Shown piece by piece: positions 1 to 7,650 of a stretch of DNA of 8,552 bases. The notes under the pieces are model-generated. The model searched no databases. It saw only the letters and a program-made list of their open reading frames with translations, and was not told the origin of the DNA. The first letter of the stretch is position 1; each line of letters begins with the position of its first letter. The translations under genes and the position numbers were made by a program. Source of the stretch: Candidatus Krumholzibacteriia bacterium (GTDB lineage Bacteria; Krumholzibacteriota; Krumholzibacteria; WVZY01; JAKEHA01); assembly GCA_029863355.1 (NCBI GenBank), contig JAOTVO010000101.1:1-8552 (forward strand). The letters run 5' to 3'.

Positions 1-2436
1 GAGATCCGAGCCGACGCGGCGGAGGCGCGTCCGTACCTGAAGAAGGTCGACGGCAACATCACCGGCTTCGGCTGCTCTCCTTCCGGGAAGCGGGCGGTCA
101 TCGTGGCGCGGGGCGAGGTCTTCACGGTTCCCAAGGAGGACGGACCGACGCGCAACCTCACCCGGGACTCGGGCGCGCGCGACAAGGACGCCGCCTGGTC
201 GCCCGACGGCAAGACCATCGCCTATCTCTCCGACAAGAGCGGCGAGTACGAGATCTATCTGGTGAATCCCAACGGCAAGGAGGCGGTGGTCCGCCTGACC
301 GAGCACAAGGACGGCTACCGCCACACGCTGCGCTGGTCGCCGGACAGCAAGAAGATCGCCTTCGCCGACCAGACGCTTCGCTGCTATATCCTCGACGTCG
401 CCTCCAAGAAGATCACCGAGGTGGACCGGGCCGCGTACGAGCACGTCGACGTGTCTCTGGACGTAAAGCCCATCTACGACTTCGCCTGGTCGCCGGACAG
501 CCGCTTCCTCGCCTACTCGAAGATGGACGAGAATCTGGTCTACGGCGTCTACGTGTACGCGCTGGAGGAGGGCAAGGTCCACCGGGTGAGCCAACCCATC
601 TACAACGACTTCGGCCCCGTCTTCTCGGCGGACGGAGAGCACCTCTTCTTCGTCTCCAACCGCCGCTTCGATCCGACCTTCTGTGATTTCGAGTGGGAGA
701 TGGTCTACAAGAAGGTGGCCGGCATCTACGCCCTGACGCTGCGCAAGGACGGCGCGCCCGTGCTCCCCTTCAAGAGCGACGAAGAAGGGGTCGACGACGA
801 GAAGGGCAAGGGCGAGAAGAAGAGCGACGAGGAGAAAAAGGGGGACGAGGAGAAGAAAGAAGCGGTACGCGTCCGGATCGACTTCGACGGCATCGCCGAC
901 CGGATCGAGCACCTGCCGCTGCCACGGGGCAACTACCGCAGCCTCGCCGCGGGCGAAAAGGCGCTCTTCTACCTGAACAAGGACGAAGGGGACTTCAACC
1001 GCTTCGAGTTCCGCGAGATCGGCGCCACGGACCTGCACCGTTTCTCCTTCGACGATCGCGAGGAGAAGACCGTGATCAAGGCGGTCGACGGCTACCAGCT
1101 CTCCGCGGACGGCGAGCACGTCGTCTACAAGAAGGGCGACAAGATCGGCATCATCGAGGCCACCGCGACGGACTCGGACGGAAAGGCGCTCGATCTGGGC
1201 GACCTGGAGATGCGCCTCGACCCGCTCGCCGAGTGGAAGCAGATCTTCAACGAGGCCTGGCGCATGGAGCGCGACTTCTACTACGAGCCCGGGATGACCG
1301 GGCTCGACTGGAACCAGATGCGGAAGAAGTACGGGGCGCTGATGCCGTACGCTTCCTGCCGGCAGGACGTGCGCTTTATCGTCGGCGAGCTGATCGGCGA
1401 GCTCAGCACGTCCCACACCTACGTGTTCGGCGGCGACCGCCGCCGCGAGGCGGAATCGGTCAGAGTAGGCTTGCTCGGCGTGGACTGGACCACGGACGAG
1501 CGTGCCAATCGCTACCGCTTCGGGAAGATCTATCGCGTGGCCGACTGGACCGAGGAGATCATTCCGCCGCTGGCGCGGCCCGGCGTGCGGGTGGCGGAGG
1601 GCGACTACCTCCTCCAGGTCAACGGCGTCGAGGTGACGGCCGACCGGAACATCTACAGCTACTTCCAGGACCTGGCCGGCAAGCAGGTGACGATTCTCGT
1701 GAACGACTCGCCGTCATCTTCCGGCGCGGTGGAATACACGGTGGAGCCGCGCGGGGGCGAGTACGCGCTCCGTCATCTCGACTGGGTGGAGCACAACCGC
1801 ATGGTGGCCGAGAAGGAATCCGGCGGCGAAATCGGTTACATCCACCTGCCCGACACCTATCTCGGCTCCGCGCGCGAGTTTCCGAAATACTTCTACACCC
1901 AGACGCAAAAGAAGGGGCTCATCATCGACGGGCGCTTCAACGGCGGGGGGCTGGACCCGGACATCTTTCTCGGGCGTCTCGCCAAGCCGGTCGTCGGCTA
2001 CTGGACGCGCCGCTACTCGCACGACCAGACCAGCCCGCTGATCGCGACGCGCGCGCACATGGTCTGCCTGACCGACCGCCACGCCGGCTCGGGGGGCGAC
2101 ATGCTGCCCATGGAGTTTCAGCTGCGGGGTATGGGCCCGGTGATCGGCACGCGCACGTGGGGCGGGCTGGTGGGGGTGTCCATGTGGATCGGGCTCATCG
2201 ACGGCGGCGGCCTCTCCGCCCCCGACTACCGCATCTACGACGCACAGGGCAAGTGGGTGGTCGAGAACAAGGGCGTCCAGCCCGACATCGTGGTCGACCT
2301 CGACACGGCGGAGATGGCGCGCGGATACGACGCGCAACTCATGAAGGCCATCGAGGTGCTCAAGCAGCAGATCAAGAACGACCCCCGGCCGTGGCCCAAG
2401 CACGAGCCGGTGACGCGTCAGAGCGGGCTCGAGTGA
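1..2436 (+). CDS. Tricorn-type S41 serine protease (5' end outside window)
   Basis: The frame is open from the first base, so the gene starts upstream; 811 residues are visible. Tricorn homologues are about 1,050-1,100 residues, so roughly the first 250-290 are missing. In tricorn, two beta-propellers feed peptides into a PDZ and split catalytic domain. Visible residues about 60-220 hold PD40-like propeller repeats (AWSPDG, RWSPDS, AWSPDS, VFSADG). A Lys/Glu/Asp-rich stretch follows at about 258-288, then more propeller, the first catalytic part, a PDZ-like region (about 495-585) and the C-terminal S41 core. Likely catalytic residues are Ser471-His472 (TSHTY), nucleophile Ser697 (GSGGD) and Glu755 (VENKGVQPD). 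The Ser-to-Glu spacing of 58 equals that of Thermoplasma tricorn (S965, E1023). The probable role is cutting oligopeptides downstream of larger proteases. Location cannot be judged because the N-terminus is missing. It converges on the radical SAM gene with one base between stops. The family call is firm; substrate specificity is not assignable. Confidence 0.93.
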   Translation, partial: EIRADAAEARPYLKKVDGNITGFGCSPSGKRAVIVARGEVFTVPKEDGPTRNLTRDSGARDKDAAWSPDGKTIAYLSDKSGEYEIYLVNPNGKEAVVRLTEHKDGYRHTLRWSPDSKKIAFADQTLRCYILDVASKKITEVDRAAYEHVDVSLDVKPIYDFAWSPDSRFLAYSKMDENLVYGVYVYALEEGKVHRVSQPIYNDFGPVFSADGEHLFFVSNRRFDPTFCDFEWEMVYKKVAGIYALTLRKDGAPVLPFKSDEEGVDDEKGKGEKKSDEEKKGDEEKKEAVRVRIDFDGIADRIEHLPLPRGNYRSLAAGEKALFYLNKDEGDFNRFEFREIGATDLHRFSFDDREEKTVIKAVDGYQLSADGEHVVYKKGDKIGIIEATATDSDGKALDLGDLEMRLDPLAEWKQIFNEAWRMERDFYYEPGMTGLDWNQMRKKYGALMPYASCRQDVRFIVGELIGELSTSHTYVFGGDRRREAESVRVGLLGVDWTTDERANRYRFGKIYRVADWTEEIIPPLARPGVRVAEGDYLLQVNGVEVTADRNIYSYFQDLAGKQVTILVNDSPSSSGAVEYTVEPRGGEYALRHLDWVEHNRMVAEKESGGEIGYIHLPDTYLGSAREFPKYFYTQTQKKGLIIDGRFNGGGLDPDIFLGRLAKPVVGYWTRRYSHDQTSPLIATRAHMVCLTDRHAGSGGDMLPMEFQLRGMGPVIGTRTWGGLVGVSMWIGLIDGGGLSAPDYRIYDAQGKWVVENKGVQPDIVVDLDTAEMARGYDAQLMKAIEVLKQQIKNDPRPWPKHEPVTRQSGLE

Positions 2437-2437
2437 G

Positions 2438-3445
2438 TCAGCGGTTCCACATGCGGCCGAACAAGAGGTTGGTGACCTTGTTCTTGAAGGTGCGGCCGGC
2501 GTAGCTCCCGCTGGTGGGCAGGTCGCACTTGGCGCAGATGCCGATGTCGTAGGGGCGCTCCTCGACGAGCGCCTCGCGCAGCGCCACGAAGCGCGGGCCG
2601 TTCCATATCTCCCGCATGGGCGTCTCCAGGAGATTTCCGCACACGTACTCGCTGCGCAGGTCGCGGCAGCAGGGAACCACGTTGCCCTTGAAGTCCACCG
2701 TGATGTGCACCCAGGGGTGGTGGCAGAGCGTGTAGCCGCCGCCGTCGCCCGCCGTCGAGAGCCGCTCGGCGCTCTCGTCGAGCGCGTTGTGGAAGTGCAC
2801 GGGCATGACCGTGATCCAGTCGGCGAAGTCGGCGAAGCGCTCGCGCAGCGCGCCCATGTTTTTCACCGCTTGCTCCGGCGGCACACCGTGGGTGCTGATG
2901 TCGGTCATGGCCATGTTGAAGCGGACGCCGCGCGCGCGGGCCGCGGCGAGCAGGTTGTTCATCCCCTCCAGGGTCTTGTGCCAGCGGCCGCCGGCCCGGA
3001 GCCGCTCGTAGGTCTCCGCGTCGTCGCAGAAGTCCGTCTTGATAAACGCCAGCCCCGCGTCGATCAGGCTCTCCGCCCGTCGCGCGGGCAGGAGCGAGCA
3101 GTTGCTGGAGATGCCCACCTTGACCCCGCGCGACCGGGCATAGGCGATGTACGCCTCGAGCTCCTTGTTGACGAGCGGCTCGCCGTCGCGGTGGAGCGAG
3201 ATGAAGCGCGGCGTGAAATCCCCGAGGATGTTGTCGAGGACCTTCTCGAACGTCGCCAGCGACATCGTCCCCTTGCCGTTTATGAAGTGCTTGGCCGGCT
3301 CGCTCTGCGGGCAGTAGACGCACTTGAAGTTGCATATGTTGGTGGTCTCGATGGTGAGGCTGATAACGCGCCCGGCGGGCACACGCGTCCGCTTGAGGAA
3401 GAAATTCAGGCCGACGGAGGTGTATTTCAGATAGGCGATGTTCAT
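2438..3445 (-). CDS. Radical SAM protein with SPASM-like C-terminal cluster domain
   Basis: A 335-residue radical SAM enzyme of unknown substrate. The SAM-cleaving [4Fe-4S] motif CX3CX2C is at Cys38, Cys42 and Cys45 (CNFKCVYC), and DGEP at 87-90 fits the SAM-contacting GGEP position. The C-terminus carries a SPASM-like auxiliary-cluster region with Cys241, Cys259, Cys260, Cys269, Cys304 and Cys307, including a VVPCCRD segment and a CAKC pair. Relatives with this layout include peptide-modifying maturases and enzymes acting on sugars or lipids; nothing here selects among them. No small precursor peptide gene is visible beside it. I chose ATG at 3445 because the family-like sequence starts there. 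A GTG at 3484 would add 13 Ala/Pro/Arg-rich residues, and neither start has a clear Shine-Dalgarno sequence. The gene stands alone on the minus strand and its stop is one base from the protease stop. I could not identify its promoter. Confidence 0.87.
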   Translation of the reverse strand: MNIAYLKYTSVGLNFFLKRTRVPAGRVISLTIETTNICNFKCVYCPQSEPAKHFINGKGTMSLATFEKVLDNILGDFTPRFISLHRDGEPLVNKELEAYIAYARSRGVKVGISSNCSLLPARRAESLIDAGLAFIKTDFCDDAETYERLRAGGRWHKTLEGMNNLLAAARARGVRFNMAMTDISTHGVPPEQAVKNMGALRERFADFADWITVMPVHFHNALDESAERLSTAGDGGGYTLCHHPWVHITVDFKGNVVPCCRDLRSEYVCGNLLETPMREIWNGPRFVALREALVEERPYDIGICAKCDLPTSGSYAGRTFKNKVTNLLFGRMWNR

Positions 3446-3539
3446 GGGGCGCTCGCAAAGCGCCGGCGCGGCGGCGCTCCGCACGGGATACTAGCCGGAC
3501 CCGGCGGGGAACACCATAGGAAAGGCCCCCACCCGGGGC

Positions 3540-3568
3540 TTGACGCCGGGCGCCGCGCCGTCTACAGT
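3540..3568 (+). promoter_or_regulatory. Sigma70-type promoter upstream of the zinc-ribbon gene
   Basis: TTGACG at 3540-3545 (5 of 6 bases match the -35 consensus) and TACAGT at 3563-3568 (4 of 6 match TATAAT, with the key TA and final T present) are separated by the optimal 17 bp. Transcription would start near 3574-3577. It points toward the zinc-ribbon gene, but an intrinsic terminator lies between the two. It could also serve a separate small RNA. No experiment supports it; the call rests on match and spacing. Confidence 0.6.
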
Positions 3569-3574
3569 GGTTGT

Positions 3575-3670
3575 CCCATGGTGGTTACCGGGACGACATG
3601 CCTCCAGCGAGAGCGGCGCGCGCCGTTCCGATGCGGATATGCAGGCCTCTCGGCGACGAGAGGCCTTTTT
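3575..3670 (+). ncRNA. Candidate small RNA or attenuated leader, about 95 nt
   Basis: The stretch lies between a good promoter and a strong terminator and overlaps no recognised gene. Its 5' part can form a hairpin: 3570-3577 pairs with 3590-3597 (8 bp, one G-U), then a two-base bulge, 3580-3582 with 3587-3589, and a GGUU loop. The first bases of that stem may lie upstream of the true RNA start. The 3' end is the terminator hairpin at 3643-3666 plus a T tract. I checked by eye for tRNA, SRP RNA (no GGAAGCAGCC-like core) and common riboswitch signatures and recognise none. It may be a free small RNA, or a leader controlling read-through into the zinc-ribbon gene. Confidence 0.35.
3643..3670 (+). 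terminator. Intrinsic terminator or attenuator before the zinc-ribbon gene
   Basis: A perfect 10-bp inverted repeat, AGGCCTCTCG (3643-3652) and CGAGAGGCCT (3657-3666), encloses a GCGA tetraloop and runs directly into five Ts (3666-3670). This is a textbook intrinsic terminator on the plus strand. It sits only 17 bases before the ATG of the downstream gene and ahead of its Shine-Dalgarno sequence, so it would end transcripts from the 3540-3568 promoter unless bypassed. Confidence 0.8.
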
Positions 3671-3687
3671 CATAGGTGGCGGCGGTG

Positions 3688-4401
3688 ATGGATCCCCAGC
3701 GCGAAAACTTCCTGCTCCTATCGATCGCCCGAACCGATTCCACACTGCGCGACCTGGAGGTCGAGCAACAGCAGCTGCCCAAGCGCGTCGCCGAGTTGGA
3801 GCGGACGCTGGCCAAGATCGACGCCGGCGAAGCCGAGGCGGCGGCGCGCCTGGAGTCGATGCAGAAGGAGCGGCGCGTGCTGGAGCAGTCACTCCAGGAT
3901 CACGAGGAGCAGCTCAAGAAGTACAAGGGCCAGCTCATGCAGGTGGGATCGAACAAGGAATACACGGCCATGCTCCACGAGATCGGCGCGGTCGAGAAGA
4001 AGATCGACGAAGAGGAGGAGCGCCTGCTCGTGCTGATGGACGAGGTCGAGACGGCCACGACGTCCAACAAGGAGACGGTCGCCGGCTTCCGCGAGCAGCA
4101 CGGCGCGCGCAGCGCGGAGAAGCAGGGGATCGAGGCGCGCCTCGAGGAGATAACGGCCCACGTGGCGCGCCTGCACGAGGAGAAGCCGAAGCTCCTCACC
4201 GAGCTGGAGACCGCCACGCGCAAGCGCTACGAGCGCCTCCTCCAGCGACACGGCGACGCCGGCGTCGTTCGCCTCACCAACGGCTACTGCGGCGGCTGCG
4301 GCACGCAGACACCGCCCCAGGTCGCCGTCGAGGTGCGCAAGGGCGACCAGATCATCACCTGTCAGTCCTGTGGACGGATGCTCGTCGATGATCCCGCGTG
4401 A
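3688..4401 (+). CDS. C4-type zinc-ribbon coiled-coil protein (COG1579 / zf-RING_7 family)
   Basis: A 237-residue cytoplasmic protein with no signal or membrane segment. Residues about 10-190 are charged heptad-rich sequence predicted to form a long antiparallel coiled coil. The C-terminus is a zinc ribbon with Cys201-X2-Cys204 (CGGC) and Cys225-X2-Cys228 (CQSC), the hallmark of this family, whose members are usually about 240 residues. The exact role is unknown; a nucleic-acid-binding function is often supposed. I chose ATG 3688 because AGGTGG at 3674-3679 is a good Shine-Dalgarno sequence eight bases upstream. In-frame GTGs at 3676 and 3685 fit less well. Its 3' end overlaps the RNase H gene by 14 bases, so the two are probably co-translated. 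Transcription probably needs read-through of the terminator at 3643-3670. Family assignment is firm. Confidence 0.9.
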   Translation: MDPQRENFLLLSIARTDSTLRDLEVEQQQLPKRVAELERTLAKIDAGEAEAAARLESMQKERRVLEQSLQDHEEQLKKYKGQLMQVGSNKEYTAMLHEIGAVEKKIDEEEERLLVLMDEVETATTSNKETVAGFREQHGARSAEKQGIEARLEEITAHVARLHEEKPKLLTELETATRKRYERLLQRHGDAGVVRLTNGYCGGCGTQTPPQVAVEVRKGDQIITCQSCGRMLVDDPA

Positions 4402-4987
4402 CCCGGCGCTGGCCGCGAAGCTCGCCGGCGTGCTCGCCGCGCTGGAGCGGGGCGAAACGCTGCAAGACGCCTTCGCCGAGGCCGGCGTGAGCCACGCGGA
4501 AGCGGCGCGCCTTCTGGCCGCCGCGCGGGAGATGCTCCGCCCGCCGCCGTCGCGCGGTGCGCCGCCCAGCGGCGCGCTGAGCGTAATCGTGCACGCCGAC
4601 GGCGGCTCGCGCGGGAACCCCGGCCCGGCGGCGTGCGCGGCCATCCTCGTGGACGCGCGCGGCGACGAGCTCCTGCGCCGCACGCGCCGCCTGGGCATAG
4701 CCACCAACAACGCGGCCGAGTACGAGGCGGTGATCCTCGCGCTGGAGGCGGCGCGCGAGCTGAGCGCTTACGCCGTGGAGCTGCGCCTGGACAGCGAGCT
4801 CGTCGCGCGGCAGATCGAGGGCAGGTACAAGGTCAAGCATCCCGACCTCAAGCCGCTCCACGCGCGCGTGATGGCGCTCCTGAGCGCCTTCGGCTCCTAC
4901 GACGTCGTCCACGTGCGCCGGGTCGAGAACCGCGAGGCCGACGCCCTCGTCAACCGCGCGCTGGACGGCAAGGACGAAGACGGCTAG
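4388..4987 (+). CDS. RNase HI-family ribonuclease with N-terminal helical extension
   Basis: A 199-residue protein whose last 135 residues or so are an RNase H domain that cleaves the RNA strand of RNA-DNA hybrids. All four metal-binding acidic residues are visible: Asp71 (HADGGSRGNPG), Glu111 (TNNAAEYEA), Asp135 (LDSELV) and Asp185 (NREADALV). The segment after Asp135 is short and lacks the basic protrusion of the E. coli enzyme, as in archaeal-like RNase HI proteins. Residues 1-60 are an extra, mostly helical region (ERGETLQDAFAEAGVSHAEAA) resembling a helix-turn-helix, linked by a Pro/Arg-rich stretch; its role is unknown. I chose ATG 4388; an in-frame GTG at 4370 would add six residues. 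The start overlaps the zinc-ribbon gene, so translation is likely coupled. The RNase P RNA gene follows directly, with its promoter starting seven bases after the stop. Confidence 0.88.
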   Translation: MIPRDPALAAKLAGVLAALERGETLQDAFAEAGVSHAEAARLLAAAREMLRPPPSRGAPPSGALSVIVHADGGSRGNPGPAACAAILVDARGDELLRRTRRLGIATNNAAEYEAVILALEAARELSAYAVELRLDSELVARQIEGRYKVKHPDLKPLHARVMALLSAFGSYDVVHVRRVENREADALVNRALDGKDEDG

Positions 4988-4993
4988 AGCGCC

Positions 4994-5023
4994 TTGCGCG
5001 CGGGCGCGCGCGCTGCGTATAAT
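4994..5023 (+). promoter_or_regulatory. rnpB promoter
   Basis: A perfect -10 hexamer TATAAT at 5018-5023 lies just upstream of the RNase P RNA. The best -35 candidate is TTGCGC at 4994-4999, matching only the TTG, with an 18-bp spacer. Transcription would start near 5030, a few bases before helix P1. The exact -10 in such GC-rich sequence fits a strongly and constitutively expressed stable RNA. Confidence 0.7.
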
Positions 5024-5035
5024 GCCCACGTGCTC

Positions 5036-5412
5036 GCGGTCGAGCAGGCGAGATGATCGCGGGCGGCTTCGGCCGCTCGAGGAAAGTCCGAGCACCCCGG
5101 AGCAGGATGCTGGGTAACGCCCAGTGGGAGTGATCCCAAGGAAAGTGCCACAGAAAGCAAACCGCCCAAGCCCTTCGGGGCCGGCAAGGGTGAAACGGTG
5201 AGGTAAGAGCTCACCAGGGCCGCCGGTGACGGCGGCTGCTCGGCAAACCCCATCCGGTGCAAGACCAAATAGGAGGGAAGAAGACGCTCCGCTTCGTCAC
5301 ACCCTCGGGTTGGTCGCTAGAGGTGTCCGGTAACGGGCATCCCAGACAAATGATCATCCTCCCGCGAGGGAGAACAGAACTCGGCTTACGCCCTGCTCGG
5401 CCGCTCTTTTTT
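5036..5412 (+). ncRNA. rnpB: RNase P RNA, bacterial class A
   Basis: This is the catalytic RNA of RNase P, which removes 5' leaders from precursor tRNAs. Helix P1 is 5036-5048 paired with 5392-5404 (13 bp, one U-G). P2 is GATGATC 5052-5058 with GATCATC 5352-5358. P3 is a short hairpin at about 5060-5079 capped by UUCG. Conserved core blocks are all present: GAGGAAAGTCCG near 5078-5090, AGAAAGCAAACCGCC near 5152-5166, AAGGGTGAAA, GGTAAGAG, GCAAGACCAAATAG, the GGGTTGG loop that would hold the tRNA CCA end, and ACAGAACTCGGCTTA. An additional GCGA-capped hairpin at 5359-5372 sits at the P19 position. The core is about 369 nt (E. coli 377). Six Ts at 5407-5412 follow P1 and probably mark the transcript end. 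Ends are inferred from pairing, accurate to a few bases. Confidence 0.95.
5405..5412 (+). terminator. T tract ending rnpB
   Basis: TCTTTTTT follows immediately after the 3' strand of helix P1, giving a GC-rich sequence plus U run typical of rnpB ends. The pairing partner of that strand is 350 bases upstream, so this is not a classic local hairpin terminator. Some read-through into recJ is possible, since no separate recJ promoter is evident in 5413-5452. Confidence 0.45.
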
Positions 5413-5452
5413 CTCCGCGGACCGGGCGCCGCGCGCCACGATCGTGCGAGGA

Positions 5453-7200
5453 ATGAACCGCTACCGCTGGATCGAGACGCCCGCCGCCGGCGCGGATGAC
5501 GCGCGCGCACTCGCACGCGCGCTGGAGATTCCGCACGCGGGCGCGCGGCTGTTGGTCGCGCGCGGCATGACCGACCCCGACGCCGCGCGCCGCTTCCTCG
5601 CCCCCTCGCCGCGCGACGTCCACGACCCCTTCCTCTTCGCGCACATGGAAGAAGCGGTCGGGCGCGTGCGCGCCGCGCTCGCCTCCGGCAAACCCATCCT
5701 GATTCACGGCGACTACGACGTCGACGGCATCTCGGGCACCGCCCTCCTCTTCCGCTACCTGGACGGGCAGGGGCCGGAGGTGCTGCGCTTCGTGCCGGAC
5801 CGACGCAAGGACGGCTACGGCGTGGCGGATCGTGCGGTGGATTGGGCCATCGAGAAGCAGGTGGGGCTGGTGATCGCGGTGGATTGCGGCACCTCGGACG
5901 TCGAGCGCATCGAGCGGCTGCAGAACGCGGGCATCGACGCGGTCGTGTGCGACCACCACGCGTTTCGAAGCGACGGTCGCCACGCGGGCGTGATGCTCAA
6001 CCCGGTGCGCCCCGGCGAGGGCTACCCCTTCGGCGGCCTGTGCGGGGCGGGCGTGGCGCACAAGCTCGTGCAGGCGCTCCACGCGCGCGGCGTGCACGGC
6101 AACTGCGCGCCCGAGGAGCTGCTGGACCTGGTGGCACTGGCCACGGTGGGCGACATGGCGCCGCTCGAGGGCGAGAACCGCTACGTGGTGCGCGCGGGCC
6201 TGGAACAGATGAATCGCGCCCCGCGCGCGGGCATCGCGGCGCTCCGCGGCGAGGCGCGCATCGGCCCGCGCTCGCTCACCGCGCGCCACCTCTCCTTCGC
6301 TATCGCGCCGCGCATCAACGCGCCGGGACGCGTCACCCGACCCAAGCCTGCGCTGGAGATCCTTTGCGAGGACCGCACGGAACGCGCGCGCGCGCTGGCG
6401 CGCCAGCTCGACCTGGACAACGAGCACCGGCGCTCGCTCACGCGCGCCGTGGAGGAGGACGCGGTGACGCGGATCCGTGCCATGACGGATCGCGACGAAG
6501 CCGGCGCCTTCGTGCTGGCCTCGCCGGAGTGGGACGAAGGGGTGCTGGGCATCGCGGCCACGCGCGTGGTGGAGGAGTTCGGGCGTCCGACGATTCTCAT
6601 GAGTATTTCGGGCGATGTCGCCAAGGGGTCGGGACGCAGCATTGCCGGCGTGAACCTCAAGGAGCAGCTCGACCGCTTCGCGCCCCTCTTCGACCGCTAC
6701 GGCGGCCACGCGCAGGCGGTGGGGCTCACGATGCGCGCCGACCGCGTGGCGGGTTTCGGGCGCGAGATGGCGGAGACGCTGCGCGCGTTCGTGCCCGCGT
6801 ACACGGGCCTCCCGCTCGCGATCGACGCCGAGATCGGCGTCGACGAGTGCACCGACGAGCTTCTCAACTTTCTCGCGCGCTGCGAGCCCTTCGGGCAGGG
6901 CAATCGGGAACCGGTGTGGAAGATCACCGACGTGCAGGTGATGCCCACCACGACACTCCTGGGCAGCCGCAACGCCGACGGGCGCAGCCACTTGAAACTC
7001 TTCTTCCAGGACGGGCGTGGCGTGCCCGGGCAGGCCATCGCCTTCGGGTGGGACCGCCCGCAGACGCCGGAGGATCTGCACGGCCGCGCCATGGACATCG
7101 CGGTGCGCGTGGTGCCGGGCGAGTACAGGGGGCGCGTGTACGCGGAGCTGCGCCTGCTCGACCTGCGCCAGCCCGGCGGTCCGGGTGGGGGCGGCGGGTC

Positions 7201-7204
<4 letters not shown>
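5453..7204 (+). CDS. recJ: Single-stranded-DNA-specific 5'-3' exonuclease RecJ
   Basis: A 583-residue protein (E. coli RecJ 577) that degrades single-stranded DNA 5' to 3' in recombination and base-excision or mismatch repair. The DHH phosphoesterase core shows D87-Y-D89-V-D91-G (motif I), D144 in AVDCGT (II), D167-H168-H169 in VCDHH (III) and D234 in VGDMAPL (IV), the manganese ligands. The DHHA1 domain has GRS (394-396) and GGHAQAVG (Gly417-Gly418-His419). A C-terminal OB-like region begins near EPFGQGN. The tail is Gly/Pro-rich. ATG 5453 is the most likely start by family length, but GAGG at 5448-5451 lies too close for ideal spacing; in-frame GTG 5444 is an alternative. No promoter is obvious between rnpB and recJ. 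The stop overlaps the dtd start (GTGA), so recJ heads a coupled operon. All key residues are intact. Confidence 0.96.

Positions 7205-7646
<442 letters not shown>

Positions 7647-7650
<4 letters not shown>

Noticed and set aside
2403..2431. CGAGCC/GGCTCG dyad containing the palindrome TGACGCGTCA near the end of the protease gene
   Set aside because: The stem is short, the loop is long, it lies in coding sequence and has no T tract. Chance is likely at this GC content.
2459..2483. Hairpin GAACAA...TTGTTC as a terminator for the tricorn gene
   Set aside because: The stem is bulged, lies inside the radical SAM coding region, and is not followed by a clean T run.
693..2504. 603-codon plus-strand frame overlapping the tricorn gene
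   Set aside because: Arg/Gly-rich with no motif; the overlapping frame carries the complete S41 catalytic set.
3511..3542. Minus-strand promoter for the radical SAM gene (TATGGT at 3518-3513)
   Set aside because: There is no acceptable -35 hexamer at 17-18 bp, so it cannot be supported.
3614..3625. 12-base palindrome CGGCGCGCGCCG as an operator
   Set aside because: Pure GC palindromes are expected by chance here, and it lies downstream of the predicted promoter with no known operator match.
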